64,000 bases of DNA, taken from contig JAFEMH010001470.1 of the NCBI GenBank assembly GCA_022495995.1, forward strand, positions 62,001-126,000, in the 5' to 3' direction. Positions 23,340 through 35,830 of this stretch are shown here, piece after piece. The position numbers were made by a program, and so were the translations under genes. This stretch comes from Adenophora triphylla var. japonica (taxonomy: Eukaryota; Streptophyta; Magnoliopsida; Asterales; Campanulaceae). The notes beneath the pieces are model-generated. The model saw only the letters and a program-made list of their open reading frames with translations, had not been told where the DNA came from and made no database searches. How positions within the stretch are numbered: the stretch's first letter is position 1; every line of letters starts with the position of its first letter.

Positions 23340-24280
23340 TCCTGTGTTTACGTGCTATTACTACATACTCGTATTTGGTTTTATATTTTTATGGAAGAAT
23401 GTGGTCCGAAATGTCTGCTTCCATTGTTGCTTCATGTTCCATGGAGTGTTCTATGAGTGTTTGTGTAAAATAAGTGATTTGCTTTGGTAGACAATTTACT
23501 TTTATGCATCAAATTTTGGGGCTTTTAGTGGAATATCGTTTGTGGTTATTATTTTTTAGTTAAGTTGTATATAAGTGATATGTGACTTAAGTGTGGACTC
23601 GAAGTTCTGTAAGTGTATGAAATTTCGGATTCTCTCATCCGATTACTTGATTGTTGGTTGAGATGGTGTTCCGTGCTTCATAATATTTAGACTTGTTGAA
23701 GCAGCAATTATGTGTAGGGTTTTAATTGCCTAGTGTTATGCGGACAGTTGATTGTTTACTGCTAGGTATGTTTCTTTATTTTGGGTACAAACACAATATC
23801 GAAAATGGAACAATTATGTTTTGTGACGGTTGAAACACATTTCTCTATGTTTGATCAAGCAGTCAACTGTTTACTCTTAATTTTTATTAGATGGCTTATG
23901 TAAAGTCAAAGGGGGAGGGGGTGTATGTCTCAATAATGTAACATATTAAACCGCATACTACCTCACTGGTTCTAGATCCTATTTTGGGGCGATTGACGGC
24001 ATCGCGGACGGTGATGTATGTCGCCTACGTTTGAGCGCCTGATATCAATCCTGGCACCCTAGATGCACCTTAGGTCGGATCACACTTTTTGATCAAGCAG
24101 TCAACTGTTTAGTCTTAATTTGTATTAGATGGCTTGTGTAAAGTCAAAAGGGGAGGGGGTGAATGTCTAAAATTAGGAAGACTTGGATGAAAGTATTGTT
24201 AAGAAATTAGACTCCTAATCATTGTCTAAAATTAGGAAGAAAACTCTTAGTGGCACCCTTATAAGGTATTGTGGTTGGTG
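23340..24280. other. CACTA-3 interior without recognised gene
   Basis: Probably begins with the captured 3'UTR of the HyPRP exon. It contains a direct repeat of about 80 bp sharing GATCAAGCAGTCAACTGTTT and TTAGATGGCTT (about 23855-23930 and 24088-24165), and two copies of GTCTAAAATTAGGAAGA (about 24166 and 24223). No ORF resembles a known family. Confidence 0.5.
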
Positions 24281-24760
24281 GTTAACATCTTAAAATATAA
24301 ACAAGATGAGAGCCTTTCTCATCCACAGCTATCAAAATCCGTCCATCTTTGACCAAGAAAGAGAGAGCAAACAAGTTCTCGACTGTTTGAGCAAAGGATT
24401 TTCTGTTTAATAAGAGTTTTTCCAGTTTCACTGTCCTCTTCTCTCTAAGGATCCCAAACATCACATCCATGTTTGTGACAGTGTCTGTTTTCTCTTCACT
24501 GGTGTTATACTGTTGCCTTGTTTTTACTTGTGACCGTATAACACCAGTGAAAAGAAAACAGACACTGTCACAAACATGGCTGTGATGTTTGAGATCCTTA
24601 TAGAGAAGAGGACAGTGAAACTGGAAAAAGATCTTATTAAACAGAAAATTTTTTGCTCAAACAGTCGAGAACTTGTTTGCTCTGTTTTTCTTGGTCAAAG
24701 ATGGATAGGTTTTGATAGTTGTGGATGAGAAAGACTCTCATCTTGTTTATAAATGTTAAT
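24281..24760. repeat. Large inverted repeat from an NSE4 gene fragment
   Basis: Two arms of about 225-230 bp (24281-24510 and 24536-24760) are reverse complements around a 25-nt loop, with roughly 93 percent identity by eye. A transcript through it would form one long near-perfect hairpin. Both arms derive from the same coding segment of NSE4, so this is an inverted duplication of a captured host gene piece and not a typical MITE: no TA or CACTA termini and no target duplication are seen at its edges. Confidence 0.9.
24282..24510 (-). pseudogene. NSE4 (SMC5/6 delta-kleisin) fragment, left arm
   Basis: The minus strand reads [40 protein letters not shown], then [20 protein letters not shown] and DEKGSHLV. 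This matches the conserved C-terminal winged-helix region of plant NSE4, the kleisin that bridges the SMC5/SMC6 heads in DNA repair. The frame is open across the arm. The right arm (24536-24760, plus strand) holds the same segment but loses frame after EKDLIKQK. Only a small part of the protein is present, so no function is expected from the peptide itself. Confidence 0.85.
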
Positions 24761-25267
24761 TTAATTCATCATTGTAAAATTATATATTTTACAACAAAGA
24801 ATTAAATATTAATATTTAAAATTATTCACAATATTAATAATTTAAAAAATATGATAGATGTGTGTTCACTACAAGGAAAATCGATTTTAGCTACGGCAAA
24901 TTCCGTAGCTAAAATGAAGATTCCGTAGCTAAATCGTGTTTAGCTACGGATTTGTTCCGTAGCTATTCCGTGGGTGCAGGTTTGTCGCTAAATTGGGTGT
25001 CGCTATTTTGTAGCTATTTTAGAGACGGATATGTCCGTCTCTAATTTAGAGACAGATATGGCCGTCTCTAAATTAGAGACAGATATGTCCGTCTCTAAAT
25101 TAGAGACAGATATGTCCGTGTCTAAATTAGCTACAGATATGACTGTCTACGGATTAGCGACAAATTTTCCGTCTCTATTTAAATTCTCGTTTTATTTTCG
25201 AACCATTTTAGCGACAGATATTTCCGTGGCTAAATTGACAATTTTTTTTTAAAAAAAAATATACTAA

Positions 25268-25393
<126 letters not shown>

Positions 25394-27170
25394 TTAGTAT
25401 ATATTTTTAAATATATATTAAATCGATCCCTTGATTTTTCTTATTCTCAAATCAATCCCTTAATTTTTTTTATTTTCAAATCACCCTTAATTTTATTAAT
25501 TCTAAATCAGTCCCGACAATTCAAAATTACACTTTGCCCCCTCAACTTCTTTTCTACCCACCGTGACCATTCACCACCGACCACCGCCATCCACCGTGAC
25601 CATTCACCACCGTCGACCATTCACCACCATCACACAACCACATCAAACCACATACATTCACAATCACCATCAAAACAGATTGAAGATTCAAAAACGAAAT
25701 CAAAACAAGATTGAAGAAACGATCAATCTCCCGCCGTCCATACCAATAACCACCAGCCGACCACGCGCATCCCCCGACCATTCACCACCGTAACCGCCGC
25801 AGCCCCATCTACAATCAAAACGAAATCAAAACAGAGATGAAGAAATCGTGCGAAATCAAAACAGAGATGAAGAAACAATCGTGCGAAATCAAAACAGAGG
25901 GAGAGACTGAGTGTTTTCTTACCGTATACGTGGCGAAGACGGAATGCGAACCGTTGCCGTTGCCGAGACGAGAGAGGAAGAGGGAACGGTGAGTGGAGGC
26001 CGTTTTTGTTTGTTGAAGGGAGAGAAATAGAGAGAGAAATAGAGAGAGTGACGGAGCGCGAAGGTCTCGCATCCGATCTCAGCGATGGATGCTACGACTA
26101 AGTGGTCGAATGAAGAAGACGGTGAGGCCGGGAGAAACCGTGTGTCTGTAATTTCAATTTTCAAATGAAGAGAGAGAGAGAGAAATGAGGAGAGAAATAG
26201 GGAGAGGGAGTATATGGGTTTGTGTGGGTGGAATATGGACCGTTTGATTTAAGTTATGAATGGCCTCGGATCTTGCTTTGGCCCATAATTCTCGTGAAAT
26301 TTTAAAATCCAATCAAACAATGCCACATCACACGTACTTATATTTATTTCACACTATATTATACACTAACTAAAATATTTATGTCTAATATTAAGAATAA
26401 TAATATTTATTATTAATAATATTTATTAATAAATTATTAATTATATAATTAATTAATTAATATTAATATTAATTATATAATCAGTAGTAATATTAATATT
26501 AATTATATAAACAGTAATAATATTAATAATAGCATTAATAATAACTAGTAATTTTTATTATTTTTTATTGAATAGGAAAAAATATTTTAGATTTTTTTTA
26601 TTACTAAAATTTACAAAAAGTTATCTAAAATATTTACATGCTTTTATTTGATTTACCCAAAATTTTAGTTATATTAGTATGCCTAATATCAAGAATAATA
26701 ACATTATCATATAATTAGAAATAATACTTAATAACCTAATAATGATGTTATTGTTAATTATTCAATTATATAATAGAATATATTAATAGTTATTATTATA
26801 TAATTAATAATAATATTATTATATAATTAATAATAATATTAATAACAACTAGTAATAATACATAATATCAAAAATAATAATGTTATTAATTAATAATAAT
26901 ATTCATTAATTTAATTATTTTAATTTATTAATAATAATTTAATAATTTAAACTTCAAAGAAATATTAATATACCTAAGTAATAATTGATATTAATAAATT
27001 ATAAAAAAATACTTATTAACAATAACAATAATTTTATTTTTAAGGAAAATAGTAATTAGCAATAATACTTAATAATAAGACTAATAATGATGTTATTGTC
27101 AAAATGGTATACGGCTACCTCGTTTATTATTTTTTTTTTATTTTTTTCTACATTCTAAATGACATTTAAA

Positions 27171-28217
27171 GTGTATAGGGTTTAAGGTTTAGGGTTTAGG
27201 GTATAGGTATAGTGTATAGGGTATATGATTTAGTGGTTTAGGGTTAGGGCATAGGGTTTAAGGTTTAAGGTTTAGTGGTTTAGGGCATAGGGTTTAGGGT
27301 TTAAGGGTTAGTGGCATAGGGTTTGTGGTTTAGGGTTTAGGTATAGGGTTTAGGGTATAGTGGTATAGGATATAGGGTATATGATTTAGTGGTTTGTGGT
27401 TAGGGTATAGGGTTTAAGGTTTAGTGGTTTAGTGGCATGTGGTATGTGGGTTAGGGTTTAGGGTTTAGGGTTTAGGGGTTAGGGGTTAGGGTTTAGGGTT
27501 TAGGGTTTAGGAGTTAGGGTTAAGGGTATAGGGTTTAGGTTAAGGTTTAGGGGTTAGGGGTTAGGGTTTAGGGTTTAGGGGTTGTGGCATGTGGCTTTAG
27601 GGTTTAGGGTATAGGGTTTAGGGTTTAGGTTATAGGGTATAAGGTATAAGGGTATAGGGTAAAGCATTTAGGGTTTAGGGGTTAGTGGCATGTGGTTTAG
27701 TGGTTTGCTGTATAGGATTTGTCAGTGTCAGGGGCTCAGTGGCCTGTAGTGGGGTCAGTGGCATGTGGCCTAGGCCTAGGGTTTAGCAGCCTAGGCCTGG
27801 GGGCCTAGTGAACAGGTATAGGGTTTAGGATTTAGGGTTTAAGGTATAGGGTTTAGTGGTTTAGGTTATAGGGTATAAGGTATAGGAATTATGGGTAAAA
27901 GCATTTAGTGGTTTAGGGGTTAGGGTATAGGCATAGTGGCTTCAGGGTTTAGGGGTTAGGGGTTCAGGGTGGCTTAGGGCTTGTAGGGGTTAGGGTATAG
28001 GGTTTAGGGTATAGGGTATAGGGTATAGGGTTTAGGGTGTAGGGTATAGGGTATAGGGTATAGGGTTTAGGGTTTAGGGGTTAGTGGTTTAGGGTTTAGG
28101 GTTTAGGGATTAGAGTTTAGTGGTTTAGAGTTTAGGGATTATGGTTTAGTGGTTTAGGGGTTAGGGTATAGGTTTAGGGTTTAGGGTATAGGGTATAGGG
28201 TTTAGGGTTTAGGGTAT
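27171..28217 (+). repeat. Telomere-like degenerate repeats (GGGTTTA/GGGTATA) in CACTA-2
   Basis: About 1 kb of TTTAGGG, TATAGGG, TTTAGTGG and TTAGGGG heptamer variants, nearly all G-rich on the plus strand. TTTAGGG is the plant telomere unit. Unlike the array in CACTA-1 the units are in one orientation and more degenerate. Both ends lie within the transposon. Confidence 0.92.
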
Positions 28218-31200
28218 AGACTAGAAAACAACATTTTAGCCTTTGTTAATCAATGTTTTTTTTTACAAAAAGTTATAGAAAAAAAGATAGAAAAAAAATT
28301 AAACAAATGAAAGTATATAGAAGAAAAGTCAAAAGAGGGACGGACTACCCTATATTTATTTTTAAATTTTTTTAAAATTTTTTATTGACTAGAAAACAAT
28401 ATTTTAGCCTTTGTTAATCAGTGGTTTTTTTAGAAAAAGTTATAGAAAAAGATAGAAAAACTAAACAAATGAAAGTATATATAAGAAAAGTCAAAAGAGG
28501 GACGGACTACCCTATATTTATTTTTTATTTTTTAAAAATTTTTTTATTGACTAGAAAACAATATTTTAGCCTTTGTTAATCAGTGGTTTTTTTTATAAAA
28601 AGTTATAGAAAAAAAGATAGAAAAAAACTAAACAAATGAAAGTATATAGAAGAAAAGTCAAAAGAGGGACGGACTACCCTATATTTATTTTTTATTTTTT
28701 TAAAAAAATTTTATTGACTAGAAATCAATATTTTAGCCTTTGTTAATCAGTGGTTTTTTTTAGAAAAAGTTATAGAAAAAAAGATAGAAAAAAACTAAAC
28801 AAATGAAAGTATATAGAAGAAAAGTCAAAAGAGGGACGGACTACCCTATATTTATTTTTTATTTTTTTAAAAAAATTTTATTGACTAGAAAACAATATTT
28901 TAGCCTTTGTTAATCAGTGGTTTTTTTTATAAAAAGTTATAGAAAAAAAGATAGAAAAAAACTAAACAAATGAAAGTATATAGAAGAAAAGTAAAAAGAG
29001 GGACGGACTACCCTATATTTATTTTTTATTTTTTAAAAAAATTTTACTGACTAGAAAACAATATTTTAGCCTTTGTTAATCAGTGGTTTTTTTTAGAAAA
29101 AGTTATAGATAAAAATATAGAAAAAAACTAAACAAATGAAAGTATATAGAAGAAAAGTCAAAAGAGGGACGGACTACCCTATATTTATTTTTTATTTTTT
29201 TAAAAATTTTTATTGACTAGAAAACAATATTTTAGCCTTTGTTAATCAGTGGTTTTTTTAGAAAAAGTTATAGAAAAAAAGATAGAAAAAAACTAAACAA
29301 ATGAAAGTATATAGAAGAAAAGTCAAAAGAGGGACGGACTACCCTATATTTATTTTTTATTTTTTTAAAATTTTTTTATTGACTAGAAAACAATATTTTA
29401 GCCTTTGTTAATCAGTGGTTTTTTTTATAAAAAGTTATAGAAAAAAAGATAGAAAAAAACTAAACAAATGAAAGTATATAGAAGAAAAGTCAAAAGAGGG
29501 ACGGACTACCCTATATTTATTTTTAATTTTTTTAAAAAAAATTTATTGACTAGAAATCAATATTTTAGCCTTTGTTAATCAGTGTTTTTTTTTAGAAAAA
29601 GTTATAGAAAAAAAGATAGAAAAAAACTAAACAAATGAAAGTATATAGAAGAAAAGTCAAAAGAGGGACGGACTACCCTATATTTATTTTTTATTTTTTA
29701 AAAAAATTTTTATTGACTAGAAAACAATATTTTAGCCTTTGTTAATCAGTGGTTTTTTTTATAAAAAGTTATAGAAAAAAAGATAGAAAAAAACTAAACA
29801 AATGAAAGTATATAGAAGAAAAGTAAAAAGAGGGACGGACTACCCTATATTTATTTTTTATTTTTTAAAAAAATTTTATTGACTAGAAAACAATATTTTA
29901 GCCTTTGTTAATCAGTGGTTTTTTTTAGAAAAAGTTATAGAAAAAAAGATAGAAAAAAACTAAACAAATGAAAGTATATAGAAGAAAAGTCAAAAGAGGG
30001 ACGGACTACCCTATATTTATGTTTTATTTTTTAAAGAAATTTTTATTGACTAGAAAACAATATTTTAGCCTTTGTTAATCAGTGGTTTTTTTATAAAAAG
30101 TTATAGAAAAAAAGATAGAAAAAAACTAAACAAATGAAAGTATATAGAAGAAAAGTCAAAAGAGGGACGGACTACCCTATATTTATTTTTTATTTTTTTA
30201 AAATTTTTTTATTGACTAGAAAACAATATTTTAGCCTTTGTTAATCAGTGGTTTTTTTTAGAAAAAGTTATAGAAAAAAAGATAGAAAAAAACTAAACAA
30301 ATGAAAGTATATAGAAGAAAAGTCAAAAGAGGGACGGACTACCTATATTTATTTTTTATTTTTTTAAAAAAATTTTATTGACTAGAAATCAATATTTTAG
30401 CCTTTGTTAATCAGTGGTTTTTTTTAGAAAAAGTTATAGAAAAAAAGATAGAAAAAAACTAAACAAATGAAAGTATATAGAAGAAAAGTCAAAAGAGGGA
30501 CGGACTACCCTATATTTATTTTTTATTTTTTTTAAAAATTTTTATTGTCTAGAAAACAATATTTTAGCCTTTGTTAATCAATGGTTTTTTTATAAAAAGT
30601 TATAGAAAAAGATAGAAAAAACTAAACAAATGAAAGTATATAGAAGAAAAGTCAAAAGAGGGACGGACTACCCAATATTTATTTTTTATTTTTTTAAAAA
30701 TTTTTTATTGACTAGAAAACAATATTTTAGCCTTTGTTAATCAGTGGTTTTTTTTATAAAAAGTTATAGAAAAAAAGATAGAAAAAAAACTAAACAAATG
30801 AAAGTATATAGAAGAAAAGTCAAAAGAGGGACGGACTACCCTATATTTATTTTTTATTTTTTTAAATTTTTTATTGACTAGAAAACAATATTTTAGCATT
30901 TGTTAATCAGTTGTTTTTTTAGAAAAAGTTATAGAAAAAAAGATAGAAAAAAACTAAACAAATGAAAGTATATAGAAGAAAAGTCAAAAGAGGGACGGAC
31001 TACCCTATATTTATTTTTTAGTTTTTTAAAAAATTTTTATTGACTAGAAAACAATATTTTAGCCTTTGTTAATCAGTGGTTTTTTTAAAAAAAAGTTATA
31101 GAAAAAGATAGAAAAAACTAAACAAATGAAAGTATATAGAAGAAAAGTCAAAAGAGGGACGGACTACCCTATATTTAATTTTTATTTTTTTAAAAATTTT

Positions 31201-31317
31201 TTATTGACTAGAAAACAATATTTTAGCCTTTGTTAATTAGTGGTTTTTTTTATAAAAAGTTATATAAAAAAAGATAGAAAAAAACTAAACAAATGAAAGT
31301 ATATAGAAGAAAAGTCA
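28218..31317. repeat. Satellite array, about 19 copies of a ~166-bp monomer, in CACTA-2
   Basis: Each unit starts GACTAGAAAACAATATTTTA, continues GCCTTTGTTAATCAGTGG, GAAAGTATATAGAAGAAAAG and AGAGGGACGGACTACCC, and ends in a variable A/T run. Unit starts recur every 159-170 bp (28218, about 28387, ..., 31206), differing mainly in homopolymer length. The last unit is cut at about 31317, where the subterminal repeats begin. Confidence 0.95.
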
Positions 31318-31880
31318 AATTTAGAGACGGATACTAAATCTGTCTCTAAATTTTAGAGACAGATGTTGAATCTGTCACTAAATTAGAGACGAATTCAAAA
31401 ATCTGTCTCTAAATTAGAGACGGGTTAAAATCTGTCTCTAAAGTTTAGAGACGGATTCTGAATCTGTCTCTAATTTAGAGACGGATTCCGACCGTCTCTA
31501 ATTTAGAGACGGATTCTTAATGCTGTCTCTAATTTAGAGACGGATTCTGAATCTGTCTCTATTTTAGAGACAGATACAAAACCCGTCTCTAAAATTTAGA
31601 GACGGAATCTGAATCTGTCTCTAAATTAGAGACGGAATCAGATTTCGTCTCTAAATTAGAGACGGATTCGGATTCCGTCTCTATATTAGAGACGGATTCA
31701 GATTCCGTCTCTGAATTAGAGACGGATTCATATTCCGTCTCTGAATTAGAGACGGAATCTGAATCCGTCTCTAATTTAGAGACGGAATCCGAATCCGTCT
31801 CTGATTTTTGGTTCTGTCTCTAATCTGTCGCCAAATTAGCTACAGATTTCGTCCGTCTCTAAATTTCCGTCTCTAAATCC
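31318..31880. repeat. Right subterminal repeats of CACTA-2
   Basis: Some 16 to 18 alternating inverted copies of TTAGAGACGGA and TCCGTCTCTAA, spaced about 25-40 bp, with the intervening words (TTCTGAATC, TTCAGATT) also repeated. In CACTA elements such repeats are the binding sites for the TNPA-type protein. Confidence 0.9.
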
Positions 31881-32233
31881 GATTTTCCTTGTAGTGGTTA
31901 ATTCATTATTGTAAAATAGATGTGTGTGTTAATTCATTATTGAATAGTCGATAGTTGAGATATTTCGGTTGCATTCCTATTGTTCTCTGAGTGTATACTA
32001 GACATGGTTGATTACATAATGTCGATTCTAATCGATAGTGTTTGATTGACCTAGTCTACGTTGTGCACTTGGAGACCATATGCTGCCGAAATTTCTTGAT
32101 TTTCGATTATAAAGCAAGTAGACAAAGTGATATATGCAATTCATATAATCGTGCATTTTGGGATGGGATAGAAGTCAACCCCAATTCTAAACCTAATGGA
32201 CATGAATTATCCTTTCATCCTAGGGAATGATAT

Positions 32234-32345
32234 ACTTTACAACAAAGAATTAAATATTAGTATTTAAAATTATTCAAAATATTAATAATTTAAAAAATGT
32301 GATAGATGTGTGGGATAGAAGCCAACCCCAATTCTAAACCTTAAT
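32234..32345. repeat. Local duplicates around the CACTA-2 insertion site
   Basis: The ~75-bp word starting TTTACAACAAAGAATTAAAT occurs at about 24788-24863 and again at 32234-32310. GGGATAGAAG(T/C)CAACCCC occurs at about 32163 and 32313. The target region of CACTA-2 in CACTA-3 already held short duplications. Confidence 0.7.
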
Positions 32346-32447
32346 GAAGTGTCTTGTTGCTTTTAAGTTTGTAATTCAAATTTAGGAAATTGTAATGCGT
32401 TAATTACATCTAAAATGTTAATATATTATGAAATCCGGGAGTTAATT

Positions 32448-32834
32448 ATGTCTGGAAAAGATCGTAGTTGGATGGATAATCGTAGTAATCCCGGTAGAAG
32501 GGGTGTCAGACCTCAATTCTTAGAAGGTTTAGAACATTTCGTGGAGTTTGCTAGAGCGCATCCCCAGTACATGCGTGATGATAAGATTAGGTGTCCTTGT
32601 AAAAAGTGTAAGAATAAAAAATATCTGAGTGTTGGATGGGTAAAGAAACATCTTTTGGAGGCAGGGTTTGTTGATGGTTATAAGGTATGGGTAGCGCTCG
32701 GGGAGCGTTATGTGATTGAAACAAGTGTTCGCAATCGTCCTACTGTATTACGTGGTCCGCCAAGGGAACCTGAACATTTGATTGATGAAGAGGAGTCGTC
32801 TGTGGGTTTGGATAAAAAAATATTTAGATTTTGA
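32448..32834 (+). pseudogene. CACTA transposase (TNPD-type), N-terminal transposase-associated domain
   Basis: Reads MSGKDRSWMDNRSNPGRRGV, then FLEGLEHFVEFARAHPQYMR, IRCPCKKCKNKKYL, VKKHLLEAGFVDGYKVW. This is the transposase-associated domain at the start of En/Spm-type transposases, with its CPCKKC cysteines. The frame ends at 32834 and the catalytic TNP2 core that should follow is absent. I chose the internal Met because homology starts there. Confidence 0.88.
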
Positions 32835-32869
32835 ACAACCGTAGAGATGCAAAAGCTGCGAGATTACAA

Positions 32870-33597
32870 GCATTAGCACACGGTCCGTCCTTAAAAGTGA
32901 ATGTATATAAGGGATATTTTGTCAATGGCTACGTATTTCACACCGAAGAATATGGCCAAACGAAATCAACTTGAAATAGTGGGGTCAATCTCAAAGGAAA
33001 TCTCGATTATTATGGCGTATAGAAAGAAGTTATTGAATTTGAGTACTTTTTTGGAAATTTTGTAGTTCTTTTCAATTGTGAGTGGCGGGACGCTGAGCGA
33101 GGCATTATCAAATATGGCACTTTTGATCTCGTTGACTTAAAGCATTCTTCTGGGCATAATGGTGATGATGTGTTCATTCTTGCATCTCAAGCACAACAGG
33201 TGTATATGACCCCTATCCCCGTCGACGAAGAGAGTCTAGCGGATGGTGGGCCGTATGGAAAACCAAAGCAAGAAGCACTTTTGATATACCATTGCGTGCA
33301 AAAACTTCTACTACAAATATTGATTCATCATTAAATGATTGTTATCAGGAAGAGGAAATGCCTATACCTTCGATTATTTCCTTGAATGATAATGGCGAAG
33401 ATGAAGCATTAATGGCCGAAAACACCCGTCCACTAGGGGAGGAAGTCACTTTCAATGAAATCGAGTATGAAGATGTGGAGGATGAGGAAGGAGAAGGGTA
33501 TATGTCTGGGTCCGATGATGAAGATGGGGAAGAAGACGACGACGAGGAAACTAGTGAAGAAGAAATTGAATTTTGTAGTGATACTGATCAAGATTGA
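32870..33597 (+). pseudogene. CACTA transposase C-terminal part (DUF4216-like) and acidic tail
   Basis: A broken frame reads VNVYKGYFVNGYVFHTEEYG, stop, NSGVNLKGNLDYYGV, stop, KEVIEFEYFFGNFVVLFNCE, then LASQAQQVYMTP, typical of the DUF4216 region behind the transposase core. A frameshift near 33240 leads into an acidic ORF (33292-33597, DDEDGEEDDDEETSEEE). It begins within 50 bp of the N-terminal domain's end, so the catalytic core has been deleted. Confidence 0.82.
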
Positions 33598-33876
33598 TAG
33601 TGAATGAATCAATTTTGTTTTAATTCAGATAATGTTTTGTATATAATGTTTACATTTTATAATTGTAGTCTAAATGAATGCTTGCTACTATTTAAATTTT
33701 GTAGTGATATTGATCAAGATTGATAGTGAATGAATCAGTTTAGTCTTAATTCAGATAATTTTTTGTATATAATGTTTACATTTTATTATTGTAGTCTAAA
33801 TGAATGCTTCCTACTATTTAAATTTTGTTCTACTTGATTCATTTTCTGTCTACATATTTTATATTTTAGTTTAGAT

Positions 33877-35719
33877 ATGTCTGATCGAGGTGGCAATCGT
33901 TCAAAGAGAGGGAAGGTTGCGAGTTTTGTGCATCGTCTTGTTTCACCAAGGACGGGAGGGAGGGCCACTACTACTGGTTCTGGACGTAGTGATGATGATG
34001 TGATCAGTCCAGGTATTGAGAGCTCTAGTGTTCCTGTTAAGGAGACTAGTGAACCATCCGGGTGGGTTATTTTGGACACAAATATTGATGAGGAAGGAAA
34101 AATGGAAATTTCTATCTCTCCCAGTGGCTAGTAAGTATTATTTAATTGTAAATGTCATATATTTAAATGTCAACTCATTATTTATATTATTTCTATTTTA
34201 CATTTAAAAGCTATACATTGATTCTATTGTCTTTTTATTTGTATATATATTGATATGTTGTTTTTTAATTAATATCTTAATAGATTTATACATGGTGGTT
34301 GTCGAGACCCTGCTCGATGGTTTGAGGATTTATTCAGTGGGTATACTTTTGAGAAATTTTATCCCACACCAAAATCAATATCAAAAGATGTGTACGATAT
34401 CTGGTATAGCCAGTTTCGGGTAAAATTACTCAATTCTCTTTCCTTTGTAAAGTTTGTAGACCAGTCCCCTATTCATCTTTATGTTCTAATTTACGCTTAA
34501 TAATTAATTAGCAACAACTATTTTAGTCCCTGTTTATTTAACTACTTTTATTATTTTTGTAGCACATATATTCATGCCCCGGGTGCTCAGACATTTAAAT
34601 AGAGAAGGCTTTCAAGAAATTAGTTGCTAAGCGATACGCTGGTAAAGTCTATGACATGAAAAAAAAAGTGGCAAAAGGATGGTTTGCCTCCAGCTAATTT
34701 CTCGAATAGTGCATGGGAGCAGTGGGAAGCCTATTGGACAAGTGAAAAAATCTAAATAAATTCAGAAATAGCAAAAAATAATAGGAACTCACAAGAGGGG
34801 CGGGGGAGTGTGCACACGGAAGGATCGATTAACTTCAGCGAGACTTGATCCTGAATGGTAAACTCACTTAATTTACTATCCGTTTGTAAATTAAGCAATA
34901 CTCTATTTGATTCATATATTGTTATTATTTGATGAAATTTTGAAGTTTTAATTTTTTATATGTTAAGCGAAAGAAACATGGAGATGAGGCTGATGCAGCT
35001 GCTGTGTTTATGGCTACGCATACTGCGGAGGCTTCTGATGGCTCAGGGCTACAATGGGTTAACCCTTATTACCAGAGCCTTTATGTAAGTGTTAATAGTA
35101 TTTTCTATTAGTAAATTATAAATTATTTAGTTAAAGAAATATTATTTTCTATCATAGTGTATAATGCTTTTTTTTCTAGGAAGAGTATGATAGGCGTGCT
35201 CTAGACGAGGCTATTGAAGAAGGAAGTATGGAGCTTGAGAGCACCGAGCGGCCCGCCTTTCGTGAAAAGCTTTGGACGGCCATTGTCCTCTGAGACAAGC
35301 AACCAAAGGGAGATCGCTTGCCTGGATTCGGAGTAAATGGTGTTGGGTATTTTAACATGCCATTCCGCAGCCCTACTACGCAGTACTTTTCTTCTTCTTC
35401 CTCCGGCAGTCAGCATGTGGATCAAGAGGCGTTCGATGAACGGGTTCAGAGAGAGGTTCAAAGGCAAGTGGAGCAGATGCAGAGCCAGATGCAGAGCATG
35501 TTGGAGGAACGCCTTCAGGAACGTGAAGAACTTTTGCAAAGCCAGTTAGAGCAGCGCATGGAAAGCCAGTTTGAGCAGCGCATGCAACAATACATGGCCA
35601 CCATGAATTTGCAACCACAGCAACCTACTAGCGATAATGCCTATGCCTCATCAGTCGTTCAATACCTTAGGCGAAGTGGTGGTAGCGGTAGCGGTAGCGC
35701 TCGTGGTCGTGGTCGTTAA
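33877..35719 (+). pseudogene. TNPA-like CACTA protein (plant Transposase_24 type), broken multi-exon gene
   Basis: Exon-like pieces follow in order: 33877-34131 (MSDRGGNRSKRGKVASFVHR), 34284-34420 (GGCRDPARWFEDLFSGYTFE, then DIWYSQFR), a decayed part at 34560-34860, 34975-35085 (ADAAAVFMATHTAEASDG, then NPYYQSLY) and 35181-35719 (EEYDRRALDEAI..., coiled-coil Q/E/R-rich segment, glycine/arginine tail GSARGRGR). Pieces are separated by intron-like AT-rich sequence. Stops at about 34620-34760 and after TAIVL (35290) show decay. Family members bind subterminal repeats with TNPD. Confidence 0.75.
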
Positions 35720-35774
35720 ACTTGAATTTTATTTGACATGTAATCAAACAAACTTAAGTAGTTTTAAAACCCTC

Positions 35775-35830
35775 CTCCCCTTTCCCTTTCCCTTTCCCTT
35801 TCCCTTTCCCCCTTTCCCCTTTCCCCTTTC
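35775..35830. repeat. CCCTTT microsatellite
   Basis: About nine CCCTTT/CCCCTTT units downstream of the TNPA-like gene. Confidence 0.85.

Noticed and set aside
24281..24760. A conserved microRNA gene
   Set aside because: The arms are far longer and more perfectly paired than a plant miRNA precursor and encode NSE4; siRNA production is the likelier outcome, if any.
25554..26164. Short ORFs in CACTA-2
   Set aside because: Same reasoning: repetitive CCACC and GAAATCAAAA words, no domain, and overlapping frames on both strands.
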